A stretch of 16,914 nt of DNA from Chroococcidiopsidaceae cyanobacterium CP_BM_RX_35 (lineage in GTDB: Bacteria > Cyanobacteriota > Cyanobacteriia > Cyanobacteriales > Chroococcidiopsidaceae). The stretch is from NCBI GenBank assembly GCA_019242465.1, contig JAFAVL010000545.1, positions 1 to 16,914 on the forward strand, written 5' to 3'. A program made the translations under genes and the position numbers. Of this stretch, positions 7,126 through 14,290 are shown piece after piece. Each line of letters begins with the position of its first letter. Position 1 is the first letter of the stretch. Under the pieces are notes generated by a model, which worked only from the letters and a program-made list of their open reading frames with translations, ran no database searches and was not told the DNA's origin.

Positions 7126-7999
7126 ATGAACTGCCCCCACTGCCTTTCAAGTCAAACCACACAACTAAAAAGCACGACCGAGCTGGGGTACTTGGTGTTT
7201 CGGTGTCATGAGTGCAAGCGGACTTTCAACGAACGCACCGGCACTCCCTTCAACTTCATCGAAGTGCCAACCGATATTGTGTTTCAAGTTCTGCTGTGCC
7301 CTTCGGGTTCGCAGTCCCCTATGGCGGGAAACCCGCCTTCAGGGCTGACTCATCGACTGCGCTACAAACTAAGCTTTAGGGACATTGCTGAATTCTTTCT
7401 GCTGCGAGGGTTTGAGTTGACGCACGAAACGGTACGTGATTGGGAAGAACGCTTTACCCACATTTTTGTTGGCCAGTTGCGAGCTAAACGTCAGGGAAAA
7501 GTCGGCAAGATTTGGTTTGTCGATGAGACCTATGTGCGAGTGAAAGGCAAGTGGTGCTATTTGTATCGAGGCATTGATGAAGATGGCAATCTGGTAGATG
7601 TGAGGCTGAGTGAAAAACGAGACATGGAAGCAGCTAAAGCGTTCTTTGCTCAAGCGCAACAAATAGCAGAAGAGATACCAGAACGAGTTGTTAGTGATGG
7701 ACACACCTCCTACCCAAGAGCGATTGCCGAAGAGTTGGGTGCAGAAGTTGAGCATGATAGTGAGAAGCTGCTTAGGTAATCCGATTAAGCAGAGTCATCG
7801 AGAGATTAAGCAATGGTATTATCCCACATTAGGATTTGGAGCGTTTGAGAGTGCGAAACGGTTTTGTCAAGCGTTTGATGAGGTGAAGCAAATTTTACGA
7901 CCGAGAGCAAAAATGGCAGAATTCGTGTCTCTATCAGAGCGAAGAGAATGTTTTTTGACACGAGTGGATGAATTGAAAGAAATATTTCAAGCTGCTTAA
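7126..7999 (+). pseudogene. IS6-family transposase, frameshifted and interrupted
   Basis: A DDE transposase with an N-terminal zinc finger (CPHC...CHEC). Typical IS6 segments follow: FRDIAEFFLLRGFELTHETV, FVDETYVRVKGKWCYLYRGI (first Asp at 7522), VVSDGHTSYPRAI (second Asp at 7696), and in the next frame GNPIKQSHREIKQWYYP (Glu at 7802) through AFDEVKQ. One extra base near 7756 shifts the frame, so the first frame stops at 7779 and the catalytic Glu is separated. A 57-base palindromic segment (7297-7353) is inserted in frame. I chose the ATG at 7126, just before the zinc finger, over a TTG at 7108. The element is probably dead. I could not fix its terminal repeats. Confidence 0.88.
7297..7353. 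repeat. Palindromic repeat inserted in frame in the transposase
   Basis: Between the conserved residues FQVLL and RLRYKLSFRD, which are nearly adjacent in IS6 transposases, lie 19 extra codons. The DNA contains a perfect hairpin (GGCGGG 7323-7328, AAA, CCCGCC 7332-7337), enclosed by GCCCT (7298-7302) pairing with AGGGC (7341-7345), plus CCCTTCGGG. This nested design matches dispersed palindromic repeats that I recall from Nostoc-like genomes. The frame stays open through it. Confidence 0.75.
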
Positions 8000-8077
8000 T
8001 AAAAGAAATGAAAAAGGAAAGTTTTGTTGAGAAATAGCTCAGATTTTGTACAAGACTACCCGGAAGTACTGAGACCT

Positions 8078-8106
8078 AGGACAAACTTGTCCTTTGTTCT
8101 TAATTT
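8078..8106 (+). terminator. Candidate intrinsic terminator after the IS6 remnant
   Basis: AGGACA (8078-8083), loop AAACTT-like centre, and TGTCCT (8088-8093) form a compact stem, followed by TTGTTCTTAATTTT. It would isolate the operon starting at 8213 from transcription across the insertion sequence. Confidence 0.5.
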
Positions 8107-8212
8107 TAGATAAGTTGGTAAAAATAGGCACTTGAATTTTTGGATGAGCAAATCCTAAGATCTAAAGCTTTATGATAAGAGCCGTTGTTGAATCCTCTTA
8201 CTCCTTATTCCG

Positions 8213-8776
8213 TTGAATCGCACCATTCAGCTGCTACAAGTTCAAGACCAACAAGTCGTAGATGCCATCCTGACTGAGGTGACTGATAAGCACCTTGAGG
8301 ATGCCAGGTATCTTTGGGAGTCGCTCTTGGAAGGCAGCGGTCAAGACGATGAGTATTGGAACTGGGTGGGCAAGAGCCGTCAATCTAAGTTACTCCCTGG
8401 CGATGAGTTGTACGCTATTGAGTGTGAGGGCATTACTCAAGGACTGATGATGCTTGATGTATTGAAAAAACGCTGTCAGATTGAATCTCAGTTGCGACGA
8501 CGATTGGTATACATCAGTGCTTTGGCAACCGCCCCTTGGAACCGATATGTAATCACAATCCCTCCAACTTACAAAGGCGTTGGGGGTAATCTGGTAGATT
8601 TTGCAATCGCTCGGAGCCGCCAACTGGGTTATCAAGGCAGAATAGGGTTACATGCCCTTCCAAGTGCGCTAGGATTTTACAGAAAGCTAAGAGTTGGACT
8701 GCTCGATTGCGGTCCCGATCCTGAAGAACCTGATAACCTTGTTTATTTCGAGACCTTAAGGATAGACGACCTATGA
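8213..8776 (+). CDS. GNAT-like N-acetyltransferase
   Basis: A 187-residue protein with the GNAT fold. A central strand pair (ELYAIECEGITQGLMMLDV) precedes the acetyl-CoA loop PTYKGVGGNLVDFA (Gly122-Val-Gly-Gly), and the C-terminal motif ALGFYRKL, GLLDCG, VYFE is typical of the last strands. It would transfer an acyl group from acyl-CoA to an unknown amine. Start: no ATG fits, and an in-frame stop is at 8189. The TTG at 8213 gives a sensible N-terminus but has no clear ribosome binding site, so the start is uncertain. The stop overlaps the next gene's ATG (ATGA), so the two are translationally coupled. I see no link to the lanthipeptide genes other than proximity. Confidence 0.75.
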   Translation: MNRTIQLLQVQDQQVVDAILTEVTDKHLEDARYLWESLLEGSGQDDEYWNWVGKSRQSKLLPGDELYAIECEGITQGLMMLDVLKKRCQIESQLRRRLVYISALATAPWNRYVITIPPTYKGVGGNLVDFAIARSRQLGYQGRIGLHALPSALGFYRKLRVGLLDCGPDPEEPDNLVYFETLRIDDL

Positions 8777-9486
8777 CCCAGTCGATTCCTACTAAGCCAA
8801 ACTCTACAGAAGATGAAGCTGCTCGTCATCAGCACTTGATGCAACTAATTGAAGCAGAAGACGCTGCTAATGGTGAAGTCGGTTGTGGACGGGATTTGGA
8901 AAAGGGGCTTTCAGGATACTTCAGCACTCGTGGGTTTGCTCTTGACGATGAGAAACTGAAGAGTCTGTTGCGGGAGCATTTAGGGCATATTCTGATGGAT
9001 CCGGATTTTGACTCGATCATAACTCAGATCCAGCGTCAGATTGAGCTTGCACAGGCGCGCCGCTGGAGCGCCAAAGAACAGAACGTTGAGTCTTCAATCG
9101 TTCAGGCTCCCAGTGAGTTTTTGAGTTCTGCATTGCCGCCAGGTTCAGCGAACGTCACAGAATATATTCCAACTGAGGAACTTAAAGAACTATTTCAATC
9201 ACAGATTGCTGATTTTTGCTCTGAAGCCGCTTTAGAGCAGCTCCTTCAGTTGAGTCATCAGATTATCCACAAAGCAGTCCTTCAACCTCGGCATACTTGG
9301 TCTAAGCCGATCTGGGTGCTGCGAAGTGAAACACAGATTTACATCGTTCAGGAAACAGGAATTGAAGAGGTGATCGCTAAAGTCAAGACTCAGCATCCTC
9401 AAGAAAAGGGCAAATTGGAAGTCATCACAGTTGGAGGCATTCTGGCACCAGATCAGGTGATCTCTCTAGAGACAAACCTGTTATAA
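8773..9486 (+). CDS. Unknown protein co-translated with the GNAT
   Basis: A 237-residue soluble protein that I cannot assign. The N-terminal 100 residues are helical and charged (LIEAEDAANGEVGCGRDLEK, then SLLREHLGHILMDPDFDSII). A low-complexity linker (about 108-130) leads to a second part with ELKELFQSQIADFCSEAALE and a C-terminal alpha/beta stretch with repeated strand-like segments (IWVLRSETQIYIVQETG, KLEVITVGGIL). There is no signal peptide or membrane segment. Its ATG overlaps the stop of the GNAT gene by four bases, which strongly suggests a joint function, for example a toxin-antitoxin-like pair or an enzyme with its partner. That is inference. Confidence 0.6.
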   Translation: MTQSIPTKPNSTEDEAARHQHLMQLIEAEDAANGEVGCGRDLEKGLSGYFSTRGFALDDEKLKSLLREHLGHILMDPDFDSIITQIQRQIELAQARRWSAKEQNVESSIVQAPSEFLSSALPPGSANVTEYIPTEELKELFQSQIADFCSEAALEQLLQLSHQIIHKAVLQPRHTWSKPIWVLRSETQIYIVQETGIEEVIAKVKTQHPQEKGKLEVITVGGILAPDQVISLETNLL

Positions 9487-9798
9487 AGTTCTTATCCTGA
9501 GAGAACGTTCTAGGATCGGAGTCGTCTGGCGACACTGATGCATCACCTCCAAGCGCCGATTATTTAGCGCTTGCTCATCCCAAGGGGCATTGATGAGAAA
9601 GTGCCTGAGGCTGTTGTAGGAGCCGTCTATTCTATTTGTCACCAGTTGGCTTAGATTTTTGCGCTGACTCTCACCTAGCAGTCCGCCTAGATAAACACGA
9701 AATTCCTGCCGCTGCTTCTGACGCGAAAATACATCATCAAATCGATGACACCAGTTTTCAAAACACTGCGGCATTGCTGCTGCCACTTGCTCTTTCAC
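9481..9798 (-). pseudogene. IS701-family transposase, N-terminal fragment
   Basis: A 105-residue frame from a GTG start. It matches the N-terminal part of IS701-type DDE transposases: PQCFENWCHRFDDVF, FRVYLGGLLGESQRKN, then SLRHFLINAPWDEQALN and RLEVMHQC. After about residue 90 the family sequence is lost, and the frame stops at 9481. Full proteins are about 400 residues and the catalytic domain is absent, so this is a remnant. It overlaps the end of the 237-residue gene by six bases, which suggests that a deletion joined the element to that gene's 3' end. Confidence 0.8.
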
Positions 9799-9844
9799 CT
9801 TACGTTGCTCAATCGCGAGACTGACGTAAAATTAAACTCTCGAG

Positions 9845-9874
9845 TGCATAAGGCAGCAAGGGTCACCCTATTAA
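9845..9874 (+). promoter_or_regulatory. Promoter-like TGCATA-18-TATTAA module upstream of the Nif11 precursor
   Basis: TGCATA (9845-9850), 18 bases ending in GGTCACCC, then TATTAA (9869-9874), followed shortly by AGAGCGGT as in the copy at 6933. It lies 327 bases before the precursor ATG, which would give a long leader; I see no gene in 9875-10201. Confidence 0.5.
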
Positions 9875-10013
9875 TCAGTAGAGCGGTTGAGTGAGCGACT
9901 GGTGAGACCTTCACGTCTCCACTTCAGTAAGCTGACTTAGATTGTATTGGCTTTGAATAAAGGGTCTGTCTGCAAAGTCAAATTTGTAAGAAATTTGACA
10001 AAAATCAAAATTC

Positions 10014-10043
10014 TGCATAGAAGAAAAAGCGTAACTCTGATAA
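10014..10043 (+). promoter_or_regulatory. Possible second TGCATA-18-TGATAA module
   Basis: TGCATA (10014-10019), 18 bases, then TGATAA (10038-10043), 158 bases before the precursor. The spacing matches the other copies, but the CCC block is absent, so this is weak. Confidence 0.25.
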
Positions 10044-10201
10044 GTATTCAGAAGCTCAAAATCATTGATTTTATTTGCAGCCACACCCTGGTAGTGGAGT
10101 TTGATGAATATATCAGGTTCAAACAAAACGAACCTAATGTTCATTAAAACCCAAAGCTTCTAACCAACTTTGTAAACACTTTCTTAAAAGGAGAAAATCC
10201 G

Positions 10202-10633
10202 ATGTCTCAAGAAAACGTGATGAAATTCTATCAAGCAGTTGCACAAGACTCAATCCTGCAACAACAGATGCTAACTGCACCCGATCGCCCCAGTTTAATC
10301 AGTACTGCGTTGAAACTCGGCGCAGAAAAAGGCTACAGCTTCACTGAGCAGGAGGTCGAGGATTGGCTGACCACCCCACTCGAGCAATCCGGTTCAGTCG
10401 AGTTGTCTGATACAGAGTTGGAGATGGTAGCGGGCGGTAAAGACGCGGGGTCAGCGTTAGCGTCCGCAGCTTTTGGTGGGTTTATTCCTTTCGGAGTGGG
10501 TACCGCTATAAATGCAGGACGGGCTATAGCAAATGCCGCTGGCGCAAACGCAGGCTCGTGCGGCATTCTTTCTTCAGGTGGTTCAAATCCTAAAGGTGGT
10601 GGTGGTCCTGGTCCGCAAAAATCACTCATCTAA
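10202..10633 (+). CDS. Nif11-leader lanthipeptide precursor with long Ala/Gly core
   Basis: A 143-residue precursor for the LanM encoded downstream. Residues 1-79 are a Nif11-type leader: MSQENVMKFYQAVAQDSILQ at the start, SLISTALKLGAEKGYSFTEQ in the middle, and LSDTELEMVAGG at the end, giving C39 cleavage after Gly79. The predicted 64-residue core has an amphiphilic Ala/Gly/Phe-rich stretch (80-118, including GGFIPFGVGT), then AGSCGILSS, and a Gly/Pro tail (GGGGPGPQ). Only one cysteine (120) is available, so at most one thioether ring can form with nearby Ser or Thr. Lys80, 131 and 140 are possible acylation sites. A perfect AAAGGAG precedes the ATG. Nif11-LanM pairing is established for prochlorosin-like systems; this core is much longer and less Cys-rich than those. 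Confidence 0.93.
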   Translation: MSQENVMKFYQAVAQDSILQQQMLTAPDRPSLISTALKLGAEKGYSFTEQEVEDWLTTPLEQSGSVELSDTELEMVAGGKDAGSALASAAFGGFIPFGVGTAINAGRAIANAAGANAGSCGILSSGGSNPKGGGGPGPQKSLI

Positions 10634-10642
10634 AGTCAACTG

Positions 10643-10704
10643 AAACGCTATCAGTAGATTCACAACACATATACTTTCATACTTTAACTCTACTGATAGT
10701 GTTT
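10643..10704 (+). terminator. Long hairpin just after the precursor gene
   Basis: The 16 bases 10643-10658 (AAACGCTATCAGTAGA) pair with 10689-10704 (TCTACTGATAGTGTTT), with one G-T wobble and a 30-base loop. It starts nine bases after the precursor stop. It is likely to cap or stabilise the precursor mRNA, or to terminate part of transcription so that precursor is made in excess over LanM. Confidence 0.6.
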
Positions 10705-10746
10705 CTAGAATTTCTTGCGACACTACCTCAATCCCTGTCAGTTACA

Positions 10747-10808
10747 CAGTTGGGGCGATGAGTCCGGGCATACTCACGACCCCAACTGGGTATGCCCCCA
10801 TCGGTGAG
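10747..10808 (+). promoter_or_regulatory. Interleaved stems, possible pseudoknot or switch before lanM
   Basis: CAGTTGGGG (10747-10755) pairs exactly with CCCCAACTG (10780-10788). GGGCATAC (10766-10773), inside that loop, pairs exactly with GTATGCCC (10790-10797) outside it. This is the geometry of an H-type pseudoknot. CGATG (10756-10760) with CATCG (10799-10803), and CTCAC (10773-10777) with GTGAG (10804-10808), offer further or alternative pairs. It lies in the spacer about 80 bases before the lanM ATG. Confidence 0.55.
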
Positions 10809-10886
10809 ACCCCTAACCAAAGGTTGAAATAATCATATTTCCTAAACTATGTCTTTTCGTCAAAACCGATAAGTTGAGAGGCAACG

Positions 10887-13800
10887 ATGACCGTAATAAA
10901 CAGAGCCATAACTCAGTCTGATTTAGCAAATATTGTGGCGCAAGCTCGTTCTCTTTCTGAACGATTGAGCGAGAGACTGATTCAGGGTAACTCACCCAAA
11001 AACCAGACATCAACACTGAATGATGAGTGCCTCGATCGCTGGTGTGAAGTTGTCAGTAAAGGAGATTGGGAACAGTTTCGCAAGCGTCTGCAATGGGATG
11101 AATTAGACATCAACACGGTACTTCATCGTCTGAGTGCTTCTAGTGTGCCGTTCGCTGAAACGCAGCTACTTCCAAACTGGGCAGCAACGCTTCAGAGAAT
11201 TATGCAAACCGCCCTGGAGTGGAACCCTGAGAACAAAGAATCTCAACTCCTACCTAGCGTCACTGATCCACAAAATCCGCTGCCCTTTGAAGATCTATTT
11301 TTGCCAGCACTGCATGTAGCGAATCAACAATTACTCACTCGTTTAAGTTCTAAGACATCCTTAAAACTGCTTTCAGAATCTGCTTACGGATCGCTTCTGC
11401 GCCATCTTCTCTGTAAGCTAATTAACCTTTGCGAACAAACGTTGGATGTTGAATTTTCTCAGTTCCGTCCATTTGGCTATCGCATTCTTCTTTTAGGAAG
11501 CAGAATCGATCTGGCATCCACAGATACTCAGTATCGAGCATTTGTACAGCTACTATTACAAGAAGGAATGCTCAACTTCTTCCAGAAATATCCTGTTTTG
11601 GGCAGACTACTCGCGACCCAAATCAATTTTTGGGTAGAAGCAACAGCAGAATTTTTGCAGCGTTTAGAAGCCGATCATCTCGTCATCCAGCAGGTATTTC
11701 AACCGCAGCAAAGCGACTTCACGTTAGATTTGGGAACAGTCACGGAAATCGAACCCCACCTCTCTGATCCTCATCATCAAGGGCGTAGCGTCATTGCGCT
11801 TACGTTTGCATCAGGGCTAAAGCTTGTCTATAAACCGAAGAACTTAGGTTTAGAAGTTGCTTATAACCAGCTTTTAGATTGGTGCAATCAGCATGGTGTA
11901 CCTTTACCGTTGCGAGTTCTCAAGGTGCTCAATCGCCAAACTTACGGTTGGGTGGAATATGTAGAGCAGTTGCCTTGCGAAAATGAGGCAGCCGCGAAGC
12001 GCTTCTATCAGCGTTCAGGAATGTTGCTATGTCTGTTGCATGTTCTGGGAACCAGCGATTGTCACCACGAGAATTTAATTGCCAGTGGTGAACACTTGAT
12101 GCTAGTTGACTTGGAAACGTTGATGCATCCTGAAGCTTTATCGCTTCAGGATACACCCGAAGCCACTATTCTGAGGCTGATTTATCAAAAGTTTTGGGAT
12201 TCAGTGCTTCGCACTGGACTGCTGCCCCGCTGGCATTTCAATGGTCGAGTCGCCTACGACATCAGCGGACTAGGAAGCGTTGACCCGCAATCGATGCCAC
12301 GGCAGGTTCCTGATTGGAAATCGGTCAATCGAGACGACATGCACCGGGGATATAAAGACATCATGATGCCCGTAGCAAAAAACATCGCCATTTTGAATGG
12401 TGTCGCGTTATCTCCGAATCACTATCTTGAAGAATTGATTGAGGGATTTGAGCAATTCTATCGCTTCTTGATCCAACACCAGCAGGCGTTGTTGTCCTCT
12501 CCGATTCTAACGGCACTGCAAGGTCAGCCAGTGAGGTTCTTATTCCGACCCACAGACGTTTATGCCACCGTTTTACAACACGTATTGTCTCCTAAATTTC
12601 TCCAAGATGGAGTTGCTCGAAGTATAGAACTCAATATTCTCGCTCGTGCATTTCTAACCAGCCAGGACAAACCGAATGCTTGGTCGATTTTTCATGAAGA
12701 GTTGAGGGCGATGGAGCAATCCGATATTCCATACTTTTTAACTCATTCTGATAGTACGACCCTAGAGATCAGACAAGGACAGCCAGCGATCGCGCATTAT
12801 TTTGAAGCACCCAGCTATAGTCAAGTCATTACCCGTCTACAAAAGCTGGATGACTCCGATCGATTTCAACAAATCAAGCTGATTCGAGAATCGTTTACTG
12901 CCAGAGAGGCGCGATCACCCGAAAGTAGCCAGCTTAGTCCTTATGTAAACCTAAAATCAGATGATGCCTTAACTTACAGTCCTTTAACCCGTAAACAGTT
13001 GCTATCTGCTGCTGGCGCTATTGCCGAAAAGATCCAGGCTCATGCTATCCAACAATCCGACGGCAGTGTTTACTGGATTAGTCTTGACTATATTGCTCAG
13101 ACTGAAAGGTTTCAACTCCAACCCTTGGAGATGAGTCTTTACAATGGCAATTGTGGCATCGCCCTGTTTCTGGCAGCATTGGACTACATCAGAGGCACCC
13201 ACCAGTTTCGCCACTTAACGTTAGGTGCTGTGCAAAACCTGCACAGAATTCTGCAAACGGTCGATACCCAGTTTAGAACCAGATTGGCTGAGAGAACGGG
13301 GATTGGGGGCATTACTGGACTCGGTTCAATCCTTTATGCTTTGGTTAGAATCAACCAGTTTCTAGCCGCTAGTCCTGCTAGAACATCAGACTTGACAAAC
13401 CCACCAGGTGAAGCGGAATCAACCCTCATCCAGGATGCCCAGATGATCGCTCAACTCTTTACCCGCGAACTGGTTGCAACGGATCGCCAGTTTGATTTGA
13501 TGAGCGGATCGGCGGGGGCAATCTTGGGACTGCTAACGCTTTACCAAGCCACCCAGGATCGCAGAGTATTAGATAAAGCGATTCTCTGTGGACAGCATTT
13601 ATTAGAGCATCGCACAAGTAGTAACGGTCTCCCTAGAGCCTGGAAAAGTTTTGCCGATCGCCCCTTAACAGGTTTTTCTCACGGAGCCGCAGGTATTGCC
13701 TATGCTTTGTTACGGCTTTATGCAGTAACTCAAAATAGCGATTACTTAGCAGCAGCTATGGAAGGTATTGAGTATGAGCGTAGTGTCTTCTTGCCTACTG

Positions 13801-14264
13801 CCGCCAACTGGTCCGACTTCCGTTCTTCCACGCAGCAGCAAGAAGCATCGCAATTGATGATCAGTTGGTGTAATGGGGCTGCTGGCATTGGCTTAGGTCG
13901 GTTGGGCGGTTTATCGCTGTTGGCAACAGATACTATCTACGAGGATATAGAGACCGCATTGCAGACAACGCAAAGATATGGTTTGGACTCTGTAGACCAA
14001 CTCTGCTGCGGCAATTTTGGTCGGATTGAATTGCTATTGGTGGCAGCTCAAAAACTATCCCGTCCTGAATTGCTTAAATTAGCCAAACAACAAGCGGCTT
14101 GGAGCGTCGCCAGAGCAAAACATGCGGGAGGATATTCCCTGACTCCTAATGCCTCTGAGCCGATGTTTAGCCCTAATTTCTTTGCGGGAACTGCTGGTAT
14201 TGGCTATGAGTTACTGCGGTTGGGGTCTCCCGAAGCATTGCCTTCAGTCTTGCTATTGGAATAA
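10887..14264 (+). CDS. lanM: Class II lanthipeptide synthetase LanM, CCG type
   Basis: A 1125-residue bifunctional enzyme that phosphorylates and eliminates Ser/Thr in the precursor core, then adds cysteine to form (methyl)lanthionine. The N-terminal dehydratase (DUF4135) spans about 150-680 and keeps the expected residues: the LVYKPK motif (Lys316), Asp391-x-His393-x-x-Asn396 (SDCHHEN) and Asp408 (LVDLET). The C-terminal cyclase (LanC fold, about 740-1120) has GNCGIALFLA, TGFSHGAAGIAYAL and the zinc ligands Cys995 (SWCNGAAG) and Cys1040-Cys1041 (CCGN). Normal LanM has Cys-Cys-His; this Cys-Cys-Gly pattern is that of ProcM-like enzymes, which are known for relaxed substrate choice. The length is normal. 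A GAGAGG precedes the ATG. It lies 253 bases after the precursor and 26 before the GNAT gene. Both domains appear intact. Confidence 0.97.
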   Translation: MTVINRAITQSDLANIVAQARSLSERLSERLIQGNSPKNQTSTLNDECLDRWCEVVSKGDWEQFRKRLQWDELDINTVLHRLSASSVPFAETQLLPNWAATLQRIMQTALEWNPENKESQLLPSVTDPQNPLPFEDLFLPALHVANQQLLTRLSSKTSLKLLSESAYGSLLRHLLCKLINLCEQTLDVEFSQFRPFGYRILLLGSRIDLASTDTQYRAFVQLLLQEGMLNFFQKYPVLGRLLATQINFWVEATAEFLQRLEADHLVIQQVFQPQQSDFTLDLGTVTEIEPHLSDPHHQGRSVIALTFASGLKLVYKPKNLGLEVAYNQLLDWCNQHGVPLPLRVLKVLNRQTYGWVEYVEQLPCENEAAAKRFYQRSGMLLCLLHVLGTSDCHHENLIASGEHLMLVDLETLMHPEALSLQDTPEATILRLIYQKFWDSVLRTGLLPRWHFNGRVAYDISGLGSVDPQSMPRQVPDWKSVNRDDMHRGYKDIMMPVAKNIAILNGVALSPNHYLEELIEGFEQFYRFLIQHQQALLSSPILTALQGQPVRFLFRPTDVYATVLQHVLSPKFLQDGVARSIELNILARAFLTSQDKPNAWSIFHEELRAMEQSDIPYFLTHSDSTTLEIRQGQPAIAHYFEAPSYSQVITRLQKLDDSDRFQQIKLIRESFTAREARSPESSQLSPYVNLKSDDALTYSPLTRKQLLSAAGAIAEKIQAHAIQQSDGSVYWISLDYIAQTERFQLQPLEMSLYNGNCGIALFLAALDYIRGTHQFRHLTLGAVQNLHRILQTVDTQFRTRLAERTGIGGITGLGSILYALVRINQFLAASPARTSDLTNPPGEAESTLIQDAQMIAQLFTRELVATDRQFDLMSGSAGAILGLLTLYQATQDRRVLDKAILCGQHLLEHRTSSNGLPRAWKSFADRPLTGFSHGAAGIAYALLRLYAVTQNSDYLAAAMEGIEYERSVFLPTAANWSDFRSSTQQQEASQLMISWCNGAAGIGLGRLGGLSLLATDTIYEDIETALQTTQRYGLDSVDQLCCGNFGRIELLLVAAQKLSRPELLKLAKQQAAWSVARAKHAGGYSLTPNASEPMFSPNFFAGTAGIGYELLRLGSPEALPSVLLLE

Positions 14265-14290
14265 CGCTATACACCCATAAGGAGAAATCT

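Noticed and set aside
7768..7779. CTT AGG before the stop as a programmed +1 frameshift signal in the transposase
   Set aside because: The second frame already matches IS6 sequence upstream of it (VRSCLGNP), which puts the shift near 7756, so a mutation is more likely.
7083..8060. Possible IS6 terminal repeats GGTAGT at 7083 and ACTACC ending at 8060
   Set aside because: Only about six to eight bases match, and the flanking eight bases show no target duplication.
9911..10147. Overlapping open frames on both strands before the Nif11 precursor
   Set aside because: They have no ribosome binding sites and no recognisable family features, and lie in an A/T-rich leader region.
10756..10780. Hammerhead-ribozyme-like text (CGATGAGTCC) in the spacer before lanM
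   Set aside because: The conserved GAAA box and the CUGAUGA core are not complete, so the match is only partial.
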